A stretch of 64,000 nt of DNA from Polytrichum commune (GCA_950295325.1 OX485809.1:15128001-15192000); one strand, 5' to 3'. Numbered from the stretch's first letter, positions 45,691 through 58,873 are shown. Notes: a model not told the origin generated them from the letters alone. A program made the numbers and translations.

Positions 45691-45877
45691 GCTACAAGAA
45701 AGAAGACAAGGTCAACGTCCGGAAAGTGGAATAAGGAAAAACGTAGCTGCTCAACCTACATCGAGCCCAATCAACCAAAGAGAATTGAGGTAAACTAACT
45801 AGCCCTAGCCTTTCATTTAGGGTTAGAGGAAGCGCGGCCAATGTATGCATCCCTAAACCCACTCGCCTATCTCGTAA

Positions 45878-45902
45878 GGTCAAGTGGCTTGACCACTTGA
45901 CC
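45878..45902. repeat. Perfect 10-bp hairpin
   Basis: GGTCAAGTGG and CCACTTGACC are separated by five bases. No function is assigned. Confidence 0.6.
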
Positions 45903-46463
45903 GCCAAGGGGGTATCCAACTCCATTGTTCTCAGGCCCCTTGGTATGTTTTGTATTAGTAGCTTTATTTAATAGCAAGTTCTATATGGGGTAAGTCAGAT
46001 TAATCACCGACACAACCACTCTGAATGTTGTTGGTAGAAATATGGAATTAATGACCCACGAATCCACTATTATGTTATTGGCCCCGTGAATTGGGAGTAA
46101 TGACCGCAATTTATGAAGATTATACAACAGGTTGTCCATCACCCTAGTCCCATTAAGTTGCATTTCGTAGTCTATCCAGTGTAAACATATTTAATAATTA
46201 AAAATATACAAAACAAATCGTAAACCCTTGTTAGCAAGAGACCAAAATTGAAAACTTGATTCGGTAGGGTGACACCATCCTTCGGACCGTTGAAGTCTGA
46301 AAGGTTTGAGATGTCACTCGACCTTCAAAAGACCTGCACAAGGCCTTAAAAGGTTCCGAGCTAAGGGCTGTACCACCCAGGTAAGGGGTGATGCCTAATA
46401 TATTAATGTAGTAAGGTAGAATGTGTAAACAAAATTAACTAAATAAGAAGGAATTTGTGTAAA

Positions 46464-46932
46464 TGATGGGACTTAGGCCAAGTGCCCCCGCTTAAGAAAT
46501 TAAATATAACTAAGTAAAGAAATAAGAAAAAATTGAATGGTCCATCAAATCGTCGTTATTCCGTTCATTGACTTAGGGTTAGTATAAGTCACACCCGGTT
46601 GGTGTATATCAGAGCCATCTCAATTCACAAGTTATGATCGTCTTGGTTCCAAGGTGAGTGCGCCTGCGCTTAGAATAGGTTGTAGGTTTAGGTTAGACCT
46701 AGATATGAAATTGATTAGTGGAGTTTAGAGCCACAATAGTAAAAAATTAAGGTCCAACCTCCGGAGGTACTACAAAACATATTTAATTCCCTTCTAAAAA
46801 TCAAAGTATTCACGTTATACACCTATCATCCAGGTTCGGCTTGGGCACCTACAAATGCAAGCCACCTTCACCGAAGGACTTGTGTGATACTTTTAGGCTC
46901 CCTCGGAAGGGGGTGGCCTAAAAGCGCCACAC
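46464..46932 (+). repeat. LTR fragment, inverted relative to 63545-64000
   Basis: This stretch matches the complement of 63545-64000 across the whole available length, for example GGGACTTAGGCCAAGT, CACACCCGGTTGG, CCGGAGGTACTAC and CACCTTCACCGAAGG. The similarity ends at 46932. I infer a truncated copy of the LTR of the minus-strand element at the right edge of the window. Confidence 0.72.
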
Positions 46933-48250
46933 CCTTTAATGCGAATAAATTGTCATATACTATAATCACCATCAAAGTACCGATATCAATGCAAAACCTC
47001 CACAATTTGCAGGTTACCATGTGCATTTTCAATCAAGGAAGAGTTGAAAAACATCCACCAAGTATACTCAAAAGTCATTATTATTAAACTTTGAACTATA
47101 TCCCATAATGTGTCAAAGTTAATAGAAACCAATTTTGTTTCCACATGCAAATGTTTCCAACTGCCAAATATCACTTGTTTAAAATTGAAGAAGTTTAGAG
47201 TAGTGTTGCTTTTAAGAGTTTGTGGAGTTTGCACAAGCTTGAGCTTTCAAATTTTCAAAATTTGTGGAGAAAGAAACATATGTTGCATATGACCCACTAA
47301 CTCAAAACTCTATTCGGGCCTAAATAATGTCTCATCCAGATGGGGAAAATCCCTGCGACGTTAAATCAAACGTTCAATGCTTTTGGGGTTAGGATACATT
47401 GAAAAGAATTGTCAATAAACTTGTATTTATTAAATATATATTTATGCATGAATTTTGTAGAGAATGAAGTTGAATACATGTACTTCTATCAGAGGGTCCT
47501 ATGATAGAAATTGTCACTTTTGCCATAAATGTGAAATACACCTCTTGAGGCTACCACAATTTGTTGCATGTGCATTGTGCTATTTCTAACAATGCATCTA
47601 CAATGATATATCAACCACATTGATTCTCAAATCATACATAAACTAGTATTAACAACATAAACAATACTCTCCAATGCATGATTGCTTCTAGACAAATCTT
47701 TATCTAAGCCCAATCACCTAAGCCTCGAAGGATTGCATAACAATATTAAACACAATGCACGTGTTTTATTGCCTATTTGGAAATACCGTCTACATGATTC
47801 ATCGCAGATGAACAATGTCAAGAGGACAAAAACCTTGGATTTTCTCCCCTTTCCAAGGGAAGTCATGGATCTACCTCCCCATCGCATCACTTCTATGAGC
47901 ACCGAAGATGTCAAGAATAATGAGAGCAAGATTCCAGCACGAATCATGGGATATTTAAGGCCCCAAAGAGCAAGCTCGACATGTTAAGTGATGTTATGGT
48001 GAGGGTGTGTTGATGGGGAGGGCAAACCGACCCACACATTGGGTCCTTGTGGGATGATTGCATCTCTACCTCCAAGTACCAATGTACATGTTGTTTCACC
48101 CCAACCATGTGTCAATATGGGGTAAGCAATGATTTTTACGACCATCCAACAACTTTTCATATCATGCTTCACGTGGTCTATGATAATGAATCTACTTTAC
48201 ACAACCTATCAGAACAAAGAAGAGAAGATGTTGTCATATGTGACAACAAT

Positions 48251-48298
<48 letters not shown>

Positions 48299-51200
48299 TA
48301 ATAAATATTCAAGTCTAGATCATATTTGCAAGTATGTGCAAATCTATTTATGATTTGTGTTACATATTTATATGCTCCAATTGAAAAATTGCATCAAATA
48401 AACAGATTAAGTTCCTATAAGGTCTTTTTTGACATTTGTAGTGAAAGATACCAAGAAGTCATCTTAAACCCTTTTGTACAACACCTTGAGGCCCATAATG
48501 AACCTTTTGAACCTTTAAGGGTTAAATCCCCATTCATATAAACCAATAGTGTGCCAACGCGAACATTTCCATCGATGAAATCATGAGTGGAGGGAAATTA
48601 GGCTAAAGGCAGAGTGGGAGGCATACCTTGCTATCAAGATTTAGATGGACATAAAGTGACAACCTAGCCTTTAACAAGTAAGGTAATAGATTAATTATTA
48701 CGTTAACTACATGAGTCTGCCCTCAAAAATCTTTCCAAATTACCAAGTTATTCTTATGTAGCTTATCCTATCAACATTTGGTGATAAAAATCTAACAATT
48801 CATCATATTTTGCATTTTCTATTTAAGTATTGCCCTTATGAGAAAAATTGCTTAGAAGAACTTGGGGGAGAGGGGGGGGGTGAACCGGAAGCAAAAGAGA
48901 GCCCCACAAGTACATCACAAACTTCCCAAGGGTGTTGTATAATATGATCATTGCACCTAGACTGTAGTGGTGTATAATGTGAGAACTCTATAACATATGT
49001 ACTATCTTATGTAACTTCTTTTTCTGTAATAGTACAATGTGACACACAACAAAAAAGAAGAACAAAATGACATATTATAACATGAGATTAATTAATGTTT
49101 ATGATGTATTTCAACATTTTATAGATTTCCCATTGTAATCTATGTTGCCTCCGGAAAGTTTGTGACGTATGAACATGCATATTAATATATTGGACATGTC
49201 ACGACTCGTCAATAGTGATGACAAAGCCAAATCGTGGAAGACTTGATGCGATATTTGCTAGCTGTCTTCCTTCAAAGTCGATCAAACCTCAGTAGAACAA
49301 CTTTTGTTGTCATATTGAGCCTTCAATATTGACTATACATAGTTGGCAGAAAGGTAAATATTGAATCTATACTCCATGGATCACAAACACTAAGATCTAG
49401 AAGTAGAACAAGATGGTTCCATATACATATTATGCTAAACCCTAAACCCTAAAACCTCATTAAAAAAATCATGAATATGGAAATTGTTACAAATTTCAAC
49501 GCATAAATTACATGGTTATGAAAAGTTGATCTATAGATTAATTCATGACCATTCATCTCAATGCTACTTTTAGCTACGACTACTGTCAAAACTCTTGTGA
49601 GGGTAATCAATCACAACATGCGACCACATTATAAATTGCAACTTTGTTCGCCCAAAAAATATAGGTCTCATCTATGTTAGCACTACATGACCATAGTGAA
49701 CAATCACATGGACCTAGTCGACTATAGATTCCTCGACCTTACCAAGAAAGAGAGTGAGAACATTCTCTTGGGTGAACCTGGTGGAACTGCAAATCTTCAA
49801 GCAAGGTGAACAATGTAAGCATGATTAACTAAGCCAACACGTGGTGTACAATTGTTTTCTAGGATTTTAGAATTCAACGTATCGTACAGGGGGTTGTTGC
49901 CACCCCACATAGCACCGAGCTTGGCAAGATCATCATAACTTATAGATGGCCTCCCTATTTGAATCTTTACGACTTTTTCCTAGGCATTGACAAAGGAAGG
50001 AATTAACAAGAAGTAAAGTGTATTTGATTTATTTATGCACGACTTTTGGACAATTCCAACCACCAATATGACGTATACTAGATGGCAAAACTACACAAAT
50101 ATATCGTGGTTGGCAAACATAAAATACAAACATTTGAAGTTGTGGTTGTTGTGTTTTTACTTTTACTCTTGTCATTAGCATGATCATTTATAGGCCAAGA
50201 GCGTAATAAAAGAATACAAAAAATGGAATTCAAGAAAGAAAAAAATGGTATTTCCTGTCATGAATGTTTTTATCACTAATGTAAAACATCATAATTAATG
50301 AAAGGCCCTTCAAATATTATACAAATGTGTACTTAGTTTTCCTAGAATGAAGTGTGATATAACGTGGATTTGCAAGTTCTATGCAAATGACACACTTTTC
50401 AAAAACAATGTGACAAATTCAAGGAGTCTATCATTTAAATTGAATAACGATAATTCATGAAGTCACACTTGGACTATGTTTCATAAGTGAGAAATAATTA
50501 TTGCGTATATGTGTACCTCTCATTTATTCAACATATACATCCTAAATAGCACGTAGGTTGGTGTTTTAATAGCACATAAGAAAGATTGATATTTGTGCCA
50601 CTCAAATAAAAAGGTCTAGGATGACCTACCCCTATAAAGTTTATGTTTGTTTCAATGTAATTTAATGTCACTAGACTAATTTGAGGATTTTGATGTTGAT
50701 CCATGTTCAAATATGCCTTAAAGAGAAATATAATGAATTTCAAATGTTCTCACCTTTGACTTATTTGACTTCTTAGGGTTACTCAAATGCAAAATAAATT
50801 CATTAATGTGGGAGCAACGAGGAAAACTCTCAAAAGCCCCACATGGCAATGGCATGCAATGACGGCCAACATATAGAGTGCAAAACTTTCATAGAGTTTC
50901 TCCGTCCATGATGGTGGATGATATTTTCATGATTAGTGTAATCAAGTCAAGTGATGCCGCTATCCACATAAATCTAGATACATATTTCATTGCTAAACCG
51001 TTTATGGTGTTAAATGTCCTATGATTAATAGTGTCACTTACCTTATTTTGAGGCATATGCTAGGTTACACTACTGATCATCAACTTCATCATTAGTGTCA
51101 CCTCGTGATACTTGGTGTTCAAGTGTGCTTACTAATATTTTGGCATGGGTATATTCATGAGGTATAAGCATATGTTACACAATGGTCTACATGTTGGCTA

Positions 51201-52620
51201 AAAGTGAACACAAATGAAACTTGATATTAGTATGCTCAAGAACATTTTCCTCTTGCAACTACAATGTAAATACATGACACTTGTTATCAGTATGCTCAAT
51301 ACCATCTTCTCCTTGCATTCTAAAATGTAAAAATTTCATCATCTCAAGTATCTCAATGTACTACACTAAATGTCATAACGTAAGTATTCTCACTTAAAAA
51401 GATTACTTATGTTGACGAGTAGCATTATATCATAAATCATCAGACATGACACTTTGAGAACTCTAGGCATCTAGTTTAGGCCCTTTGCAAATAGTGTACG
51501 TGACACGTGACACTAAACACCATAAACGGTGTAGTGGGAAGTTGTTGTGTAACACTTTGAAAAAGATGGCAATCATTTAGATCCTCTAATCACACCTAAC
51601 ACTTATTTAAGTGAATATGGACATATTTCAACATCTAGACTTTTTGGTTGTTTCAATGTGCAGATATGTCAATACACTTCTAATATGCCTAAGTTTTGTG
51701 GAAGATATGTAATCCTTAGTGATTACTTGAATGTTGTGTTATTAAAGTATGATGGATACTTTTCAAACATCTATCTTTTGATGTTCAATCTTTATAAAAA
51801 AATGTTGAATAATAAATATACAATCAAAGCAATTACTACAATGTCGTCATAATCAAGTATGCATGTTCTATGGGAGGACCTTACCATAGAATCCTATCAT
51901 AGGACCCTATGATAGAATTCAACATGTTATAGATTTGGACTTGGTCTTAGTCCAACTAATACTTCAATATTAGATACCTCCACTTTCACATAGTGTGTGG
52001 CCCACAATATTCATCATCGATCAACGTAGAAATATTTAAAGGTTGGGGCTAGATACCCACCTGTTTGAAATGGACCCCACCAGTTTCATCCAAGATGATA
52101 ATGTAATCAATCATATCGTAGCAAGCCCATTTATTTTTAGAGTAGTTTTGACTTGGGAATCAAAATCAACGGCCCAAACTAGACTAAGGGGATTCACTTG
52201 GTATGAATTGACCACAAAACTATGGGATACTTTACTATACCTCTTTTACCTTGGTTTTATATATATATATATATTGGGGGGGGAAGCAACTCCAAAAGGC
52301 GGGTGTCTAGTCTTGGAGGCAATTAGAGAAGGTAGCATGGGATGCTTGTTGTTATATTACAAGTCACGAAGACCACTCGCACTAGGTTATATATATATAT
52401 AATGTATTTGAGAAAAATGTTACATGTTAAGATTAAAAATAATTATCATACTTTAAGATGGTCTTGTTTCCAATGAGTATTGTAGTATCCAGAGGTAATC
52501 AAACTAACACTTGCCGGAAGAAGAAAAAAGGAACACTAATATTTTTACACTAACATGAGATGTTTGCTCACTGTCACCAGCTAGTGTCCGTGTGGACATG
52601 AAGGGCTATCCTTTGTCGAT
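46933..52620. other. Long gene-free AT-rich stretch
   Basis: No gene, terminal repeat or domain was recognised over 5.7 kb. Simple repeats are present at 48253-48300 and 52255-52275. ORFs such as 47682-47987 and 52043-52402 have no motif and the latter runs through a TA repeat. Confidence 0.45.
48253..48300. repeat. (TA)n(CA)n microsatellite
   Basis: About 19 TA units are followed by four CA units. Confidence 0.9.
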
Positions 52621-52705
52621 GTTGCACGCCATGAGTGACGAGGCACTTGTTGGACGCTTTGTTTATGAGGTTTCAAGCCTCCCTTCTTGACAATAAAATG
52701 ATCAT

Positions 52706-52880
52706 GATCCGAGATGACCCTAAACTACCAAAGGATAGTGGAGAGGTACCCAAACCGAATGGGGTGGCTGACGGTTCGATTCCTTGTTATGAAATCATCT
52801 CTCCACTTGACGGAAAACTAGCCAAGTGATCAAGCACCTCATCTGTTCTAAAAAAAGAAGAAGAAAGAAAACAAATAACC
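52706..52880 (+). mobile_element. tRNA-derived SINE, copy 1
   Basis: An A box (TAGTGGAGAGG, 52736-52746) and an exact B box (GGTTCGATTCC, 52773-52783) are spaced as in tRNA genes. The body then continues to an A-rich AAG tail at about 52848-52880. The same body recurs 215 bp downstream. No good duplication was found. It is not a tRNA gene because the cloverleaf arms do not pair. Confidence 0.75.
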
Positions 52881-52920
52881 ATAAGATCATCCCTTATTCC
52901 ATACAGAAATGGATTCATTT

Positions 52921-53106
52921 TGGTCCGAGATGACCTTAAACTACCGGATGATGGTGGAGAGATACCCAAATCTCAAGGAAGAGGTTGGCGGTTCCAATAC
53001 CGGCTGTGAAATCTCCTCTCTACTTGACGGAAACTTGCCAGGTGGTCAACTGCCTCCTGTGCTTTGACATTGGCATGTCAGCCTTCTGTCTCAAAAATAA
53101 AAATAA
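52921..53106 (+). mobile_element. tRNA-derived SINE, copy 2, 14-bp duplication
   Basis: It shares GGTCCGAGATGACC, CTCTCTACTTGACGGAAA and the box region with copy 1, and its A and B boxes carry a few changes. It ends in an AAAAAT simple tail. The perfect 14-bp repeat AAATGGATTCATTT flanks it (52907-52920 and 53107-53120), which shows movement by target-primed reverse transcription. Confidence 0.85.
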
Positions 53107-53639
53107 AAATGGATTCATTTAACCCACCGTTATTTTCAAAATTTCCAACAAATCCAGGAATACATAATACTGTTAATGCTGATACTGGCGGTTATACGAT
53201 TCGTACTAAGGCACCCGTGCATTTCATGTTTGCCCAATCCATCGTAAAATATAGAAGAAGATAGTTTACCTTATTTTGGCTCTTCGGAATGTTGTTACTC
53301 TCTCCTAGAGTGAACTTGGGATATTCTGTATGGATATAGAATAATGGTAGAACATCCTGGAAGCATTTTCCAGGAACTCAAGGTATTGAGGCCTTAAAGC
53401 GGCACTTTAAGAAATTATTTATATTTTTGGCACGTTGAATAGCTTGAAATATTCTCAAAAATATTTCATATATCAGCGAATCTATACATGGTTTGCCCAA
53501 TATAATAATAATACTAATAAGAATAATATGCAACCTACAGAAATTTGCATAGTTGTCTAAGGAAATGAGATTTTTAGTCTCCAATAGGGGGTCCAATGAG
53601 AATCCCCACAATTTAGCCTTATTATGGGTGAGGATTTTT

Positions 53640-53975
53640 TATTAAATGAAGGTGTTGTCCCCCTTTCGTGTATCATTCCTTAGGTGTTTCCACGTAGGTT
53701 GCATGCCGACTAAATCTAGTGGGAATAAGGACAAATGTAGATGGAATATGCTGGGGTGATGTTCAGATGTGGAACCAACTATTACTACCTATTTCAAGTT
53801 TTTAGTGAGTGCATGGAAGTTTAGTGGCCCAAGGTCACAACCCTCCACATTCCAGTAGGCCCCCCAAATATGATTGGTTGGTTGCTTTTGTTTATCTTCA
53901 TGAGAACACTTCTAACCCACTGTTATCTAGAATCTAGTGGATGAGCGGCCTACATGGAAACTCACCCTTACACCG
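53640..53975. repeat. Relative of the 4898 foldback family
   Basis: The right part (about 53915-53975) is the complement of the family end: CTAACCCACTGTTATCTAGA then GTGGATGAGCGGCCTACATG. Blocks near 53690-53740 resemble the opposite arm weakly. This is probably a decayed full copy. Confidence 0.55.
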
Positions 53976-54814
53976 CCTCATTGAGCGAACACCAAATAGA
54001 TCCCCAATTAGCCATTTTAATTGGCCAAAGTTGGTGCTCTTCTGAAAGTGTTCTTGCATGCTTCTTACACCACTACTATGAATGTCCAAAGTGATGTTAT
54101 TTTGTACTTAATGCCGCATATGATTAGTCGTTGTTAACAATGACTTACTTGATGGCACCATTGCATTCACTCGTTGACAACTCAATGATGAAAATAGGTG
54201 TCACCAAAAGGTAAGGTGCTACTTTATGGCCTTAGTTAATGCCAATTCTCTGAGAGTGTTCTTATCCATGATGATATCGAAGACAATGCTCAGTTTTGAC
54301 CATGTGTCGCATTACGTACTAGATATTGTATTTAAGGAGCCCTGCCACAGGTTGTAGCAAGGCATCCTCATGTAACCCACCGAATCATGAGAACGACAAG
54401 ATTTGTACACGAGGAGCCCTAATACATCACGTTGCGGAGCAACACATGTACGACATTGAGTAGAGCTCACCATGTTGCAAGGGTCATTATCGCAGTCTAC
54501 ATTTGTCATGCTCAATTCCAATGAGGACACAACATGTCAATGAGATTTGAGATGATGAGCGCTACGGCTCAAACAATCTACATATATTGTTTAACCATCT
54601 TAGTGCCACACCTCCATATGTTAAATGTTTGAGTGAAGCAAATAAGGTGTGTGGTCCTAAAAACAACATTTCCAGCTTCTTACCTCAATTTCTTAGGGTG
54701 TTATAGATTTAGAGAAATGTCAAAAAAATCCACATGGCACAAATGTAAGTGGAGCTCCCACAATAATAGTAATTAAAGAGGCAAAAATATCCAACATGTA
54801 GCCTTTGTACATTT
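53976..54814. other. Gene-free stretch
   Basis: No gene or bounded repeat was recognised. Confidence 0.45.
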
Positions 54815-55572
54815 ATGAAGGTGATACTTGACAACCATGCTCAAACTACCACCCATATTTTTATGTACTTTGTGTATCTAGATATTGGGCAATCCCATAA
54901 TCATGGTCCGGAGCAAATGGAGCCATTATGGCATGCAATGCATCATCACCACAACCTTGGTGCAATATCCAGTGATGGTGCGAAGCATGCCTCGGATCTC
55001 ATTGACAAAGTCCCTCATTTAAACGAAGAGAACATGTTCATGTCTACAAAACATAGTCTATCATTCAAGTTGGGTGCTGCAAACGAATCCCACTGCCATG
55101 GTCATGTGAACTTCATTGTTCCAACGGTTGGTCACCCTTCCTTGTCTTCTCTCACAAGAAAAGTTGGGGAAACATCGTTCTCCACTAGCGTATGGCACAT
55201 TGCACGTACAAGTAAAGGCTCTTCTATGAAGTGTTGGCAATTAGGGCCATCACACATGAAAAATGCAAGAAAGCTATTGACAAGGAAGCTCCAACGCTAT
55301 ATGTTGAGGGTTTTGGCAAGCACAAGATTCATTCATTATGTGCATGAGACATTGGATTGTGTGACCTTGGGAATGTTCGTAAATTAATGCTCTCTAAACC
55401 CACCCTTCCATATACTTGGTTTGTGCAAGAAGGTACCAATCGTACAACAACAAAGGTTTGGGTGTTGAACGAAGGAGGTTTCAAATTGGATATGGTGGGT
55501 GACATTGCTCTCTCTACTTTGGACACTACTTATCCAACGAGAAGCGAAAGCCAAGCAATATGTCGAATTTAG
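54815..55572 (+). pseudogene. Possible decayed coding remnant
   Basis: The frame 54815-55387 (190 codons) overlaps a second frame (55357-55572). Just before the second, on the same frame, the segment CKKAIDKEAPTLYVEGFGKH reads like real protein before a stop near 55340. Together they suggest one or more broken exons. I do not recognise the family and there are no clear splice sites. Confidence 0.25.
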
Positions 55573-56023
55573 CCTAGTGCACACCATTTTGCAAGAATGG
55601 AATTTGCATGATTCATGAATGTGACTACAGAGAAATGAAGTGTGTCCATGAAGAGTGTTCTTCATTGCCAATCACAATAGCATAAATCCGGAACCGAATT
55701 GGACCGTAACAATTGATAAGTTTCGAAGATGTAGTTGTCCATAATTTCAACAATTGTTTCTTGATAGCATTGGCCAAAAAGTGGAAGTATGTTCAATGCA
55801 AACTCTTTTTGAATATATGTGCCGTAGATTGCCCAGATTTTAAATACATATTTGTTCTCTAGTTCGATGTATGTATATATGTCAATGCCTTACCCAAAAT
55901 ATATGGCCCCTATGCACCACTCGTTATTGAAATTGGTTTGTGTTTGAATTGCCCAAGCATTGTGTGATACACACATTGCTTTATTGGGATAATAGTTTTC
56001 CCGAGTGAGTGCTACATATGCAA

Positions 56024-56181
56024 GTAAAACCACTAGTTACTCACATAGTGTCTACTCCCTGCAAAGGGTGAAGTAGTATTACATCCAACGCCACTACCCT
56101 CGGGTACGGCCAAGGATGTCCTACGAACAAACACTCTATTCACTCCGGCCCCATTACAGGGACCGGAGTTCTTCTTCTCTT
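56024..56181 (+). mobile_element. 3' end fragment of the non-LTR element, 158 bp
   Basis: It aligns with the last part of the element at 10741-14058 through ACACTCTATTCAC and GGGACCGGAG, and ends in CTT repeats where the longer copy has TCTA repeats. The perfect 12-bp repeat CTACATATGCAA flanks it (56012-56023 and 56182-56193). It is an extreme 5' truncation. Confidence 0.82.
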
Positions 56182-56193
56182 CTACATATGCAA

Positions 56194-56877
56194 TCCCATG
56201 CTCCAATCAAGTTTGTTGGTGCTTCTATTCTTTGTGATTATGAGCAAAATTTCTTGAACTTGGGCATTCACTGTATTGTCTAGTAAATATATATTTATTT
56301 GCTAATTATCACTGTCTTCAAACCTTTCCTACCTTATGTGTGTATTACGTGGGCATGTCCAAAATGTTTAAGGGCATCATAAAAAACTATATCGGGTAGC
56401 CTTCTTTGATACTTGGTTATAGGTGTCTATATCTCACTTCCAAAAATCTTGATATTGTATGGGCATGTCCCAAATAATGGGTAAGAAGGGCATGCTCATG
56501 CTCATGTTGTAGCTTCTCTCAATAGACATGGTAGTAGATTGGATGCACTCACAGGGAGGTCACTGTCGAAATTTTATTAAACCATGTGAGAAGCAATACA
56601 GGGTACTTTTAATTTAATAAAGGAAAAAGATCATACAAATTTTGGAATTACTATAGCTTGGATAAAATGACCCATACAATCTAAAGCAGGGTAGGTGAAA
56701 AGTGTAGGTGTTTTCTTAAAATAAAATAAAATAACATAAAATATAGTAGGGTATGTAATATTTGGACGAACAAAGAATTTATGTGAGGTTCAATGAATGT
56801 ATTTGGATAGGATGAGAAATTGCCCCAATTGACTAGAAATCATGCAATCTAGAAGTTGGCATTGGATAACACGGTTT
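56194..56877. other. Gene-free stretch
   Basis: No gene was recognised. CACAGGGAGGTCACT at about 56549 resembles the end of the hAT-like MITE at 9817 but has no partner. Confidence 0.45.
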
Positions 56878-57350
56878 AGGGCCACTTCACACACAAGCAA
56901 AGAGTTGTGACCATGAAATTGTGAGAGCCCAAAAGAAGTGCCCAAAGGCCTTCCCCAAGACACTTCCAAAATCATGTAGTGTGGTCACATGCCCTCAAGT
57001 ATAGTGTGAAGTGAAATGTGACCATGCCCTCAATCATCTGCTATTTCAAGGAATTTCTATTCATGCGGGGTCCTCGCACATGATAAACTTTAATAAATCA
57101 ACAATTGTGAGATCGCCAGTTTTGTGTTAGGCCTACCTCCATGAGGTGGTTTTTGAAAATAATCCAAGTGACCATGAAAAATCATCCATTTGATACTATT
57201 TGGAAACTTATAAAGACCTTTACATTAATGTTGCATTTACTTACTTTGTTGGTCCCTCAAACGTAGTGTGAAGCGAACTTAGCTAGACTGACTCTGCATC
57301 TCCCACCAATGAGATTGCGTGGAATGCAATGGTCACATGCCCTGAGTCTT
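56878..57350. repeat. Diverged relative of the 2900 MITE
   Basis: GGGCCACTTCACACAC follows TTA at about 56879, and inner blocks such as CATGAAATTGTGAGAGCCCAAAAG match the complement of 2900-3263. The right end is not clean. Confidence 0.55.
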
Positions 57351-58053
57351 GTGTATGCTTTTGAGGAAGTTTAGTATGACTAGAGGATGTGTTTTGGATT
57401 GTGAAGGGGTTTCATGTGGCCCGACTTTGGATCACAAGGCTAACCAAGTTTGAGACACAAGTCGTAGCCCCCTCTTCACGGCAGGCTTGGTTCCATGCTC
57501 CATGGATAGTAGAAAGAGACGATCCAACTCATGTAACGCACAACTTGAGTAGGAAGCTTACTGAAGTGGAAGATGCTGATGCTGAAGGTTTGAGGGTGTT
57601 ATGGAGGACATAGTCATGGAGGACATTCTACTCCCTCTACCCAATAATGAGGATGAAAAACGACAAGTTATTTCAAATATTTGGATTGTGAGGAATTATT
57701 TGGAGAATCCAATACTACAGTCGTGAAAGTTATGTCAATATTCCAATATTTTCATAAATGATACAGTCTATAAATAAAATGGAATTCATAAAATACGTTT
57801 ATGGGGTATATTATATTTGCCCATATGGTCTTGAAAAATACCTAAAAGTACCATTTTATCTACTAATAAGGTGCCAAGTATTCAATAAAATTAGTTACCA
57901 GTGACTCCAAAAACCGAGTCTATGCAAGGAACTTGAAACTTCAAATGACAATGCCGGAAACAAGAGTGATCGAAATCAAAAGCTATAAAAACAAAAATTG
58001 TAGAGTATAAAGTTCTACACACCACTGTAATGATAAAATCATTATTTCAATTA
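57351..58053. other. Gene-free stretch with half of a short inverted repeat
   Basis: CAAAAACCGAG at about 57908 is inverted at about 58913 as CTCGGTTTTTG. Without the hAT-like insertion at 58062 the two would be about 190 bp apart. They may be ends of an older small element. The frame 57389-57613 has no motif. Confidence 0.45.
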
Positions 58054-58061
58054 CAACAAAG

Positions 58062-58873
58062 CAGGGTTGTCTATCGCGACGTCCTGCCACCGTCATGACG
58101 TGTCGTGTCGGGGTGGACCCCTCCGTCACGACATAATAGGGTCCACGTAGGGTCATACTAGGGGGAAGCTAGTAGGGTGGGTAAAATACTTACCTTCTTG
58201 CCAAGGTGGCATCCAATGTGGCAGAAAAATCCAACGTGGATGTGCATATTTCCCTTGCCAGGTAAATCATTTTGCCTTTGTGTTTATCATTATGTTAAAA
58301 TCAAAGTAGTAAAATATGACAAATGAGGGTGTGGGGGGGAGGGGAATGGAGCGGACGGGGACGGGAACGGGGGCGGGAACGGATGCGGACGGGGGAACGC
58401 CGGATGGAGGGCCGGATGGGGGCCGTATGGAGGCCGGATGGGGTACGGATGGGGTACGGATGGGGCCTGGATTGGGGTTCGGATTGGGGGGGGAGGGGGT
58501 TCGGATTAGGGGGGACCGGGTTCGGATGGGGGGGAGGGGGTTCGGATTAGGGGAGGGGGCCGGATGGAGGCCGGATGGGGTGCCGGATGGGGGAGGGGAA
58601 CGTAGGGAATGGGGGGAACGGGGGGGGGGGGGGGGATGGGCGCTAGTAATTTTTTTCCCACTTTACCTCTACTTTGCTGACATGGCACCATACGTGGACA
58701 TCGTAAATCCTACGTGTCCTGATTGGGGTAATGTAATTACACAAAAAATACGGTAAAATTCAAGTTCGTCAGGATAAAGACGGCATCCGGCATAATGTCG
58801 TGATAGATACGTGTTGTGACGCCACGACATTATGTCAGGATTAGCCTCCGTCACGACACAATAGACAACCCTG
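58062..58873. mobile_element. hAT-like non-autonomous element, 812 bp, 8-bp duplication
   Basis: The ends CAGGGTTGTCTAT and ATAGACAACCCTG are inverted copies. The perfect 8-bp repeat CAACAAAG lies at 58054-58061 and 58874-58881. CAGGG ends and an 8-bp duplication are typical of hAT. Subterminal GTCACGACA/TGTCGTG repeats occur at both sides. The core is an extreme G-rich repeat (next entry), and no transposase is present. Confidence 0.85.
58322..58642 (+). repeat. G-rich GGATGGGG/GCCGGATGG minisatellite
   Basis: About 320 bp of the plus strand consists of runs of two to thirteen G separated by A, T and C, with frequent GGATGGGG, GGCCGGATGG and GGTTCGGATT units. Both strands are open for long stretches only because of the repeat. 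Many G-tract sets could form G-quadruplexes. Confidence 0.85.

Noticed and set aside
52706-52783. A tRNA gene at the Pol III boxes
   Set aside because: The A and B boxes are good but acceptor and anticodon arms do not pair, and the body is repeated as a SINE.
58316-58756. Gly/Arg-rich frames in the G-rich block
   Set aside because: They are open because of the minisatellite and have no start context, domain or splice sites.
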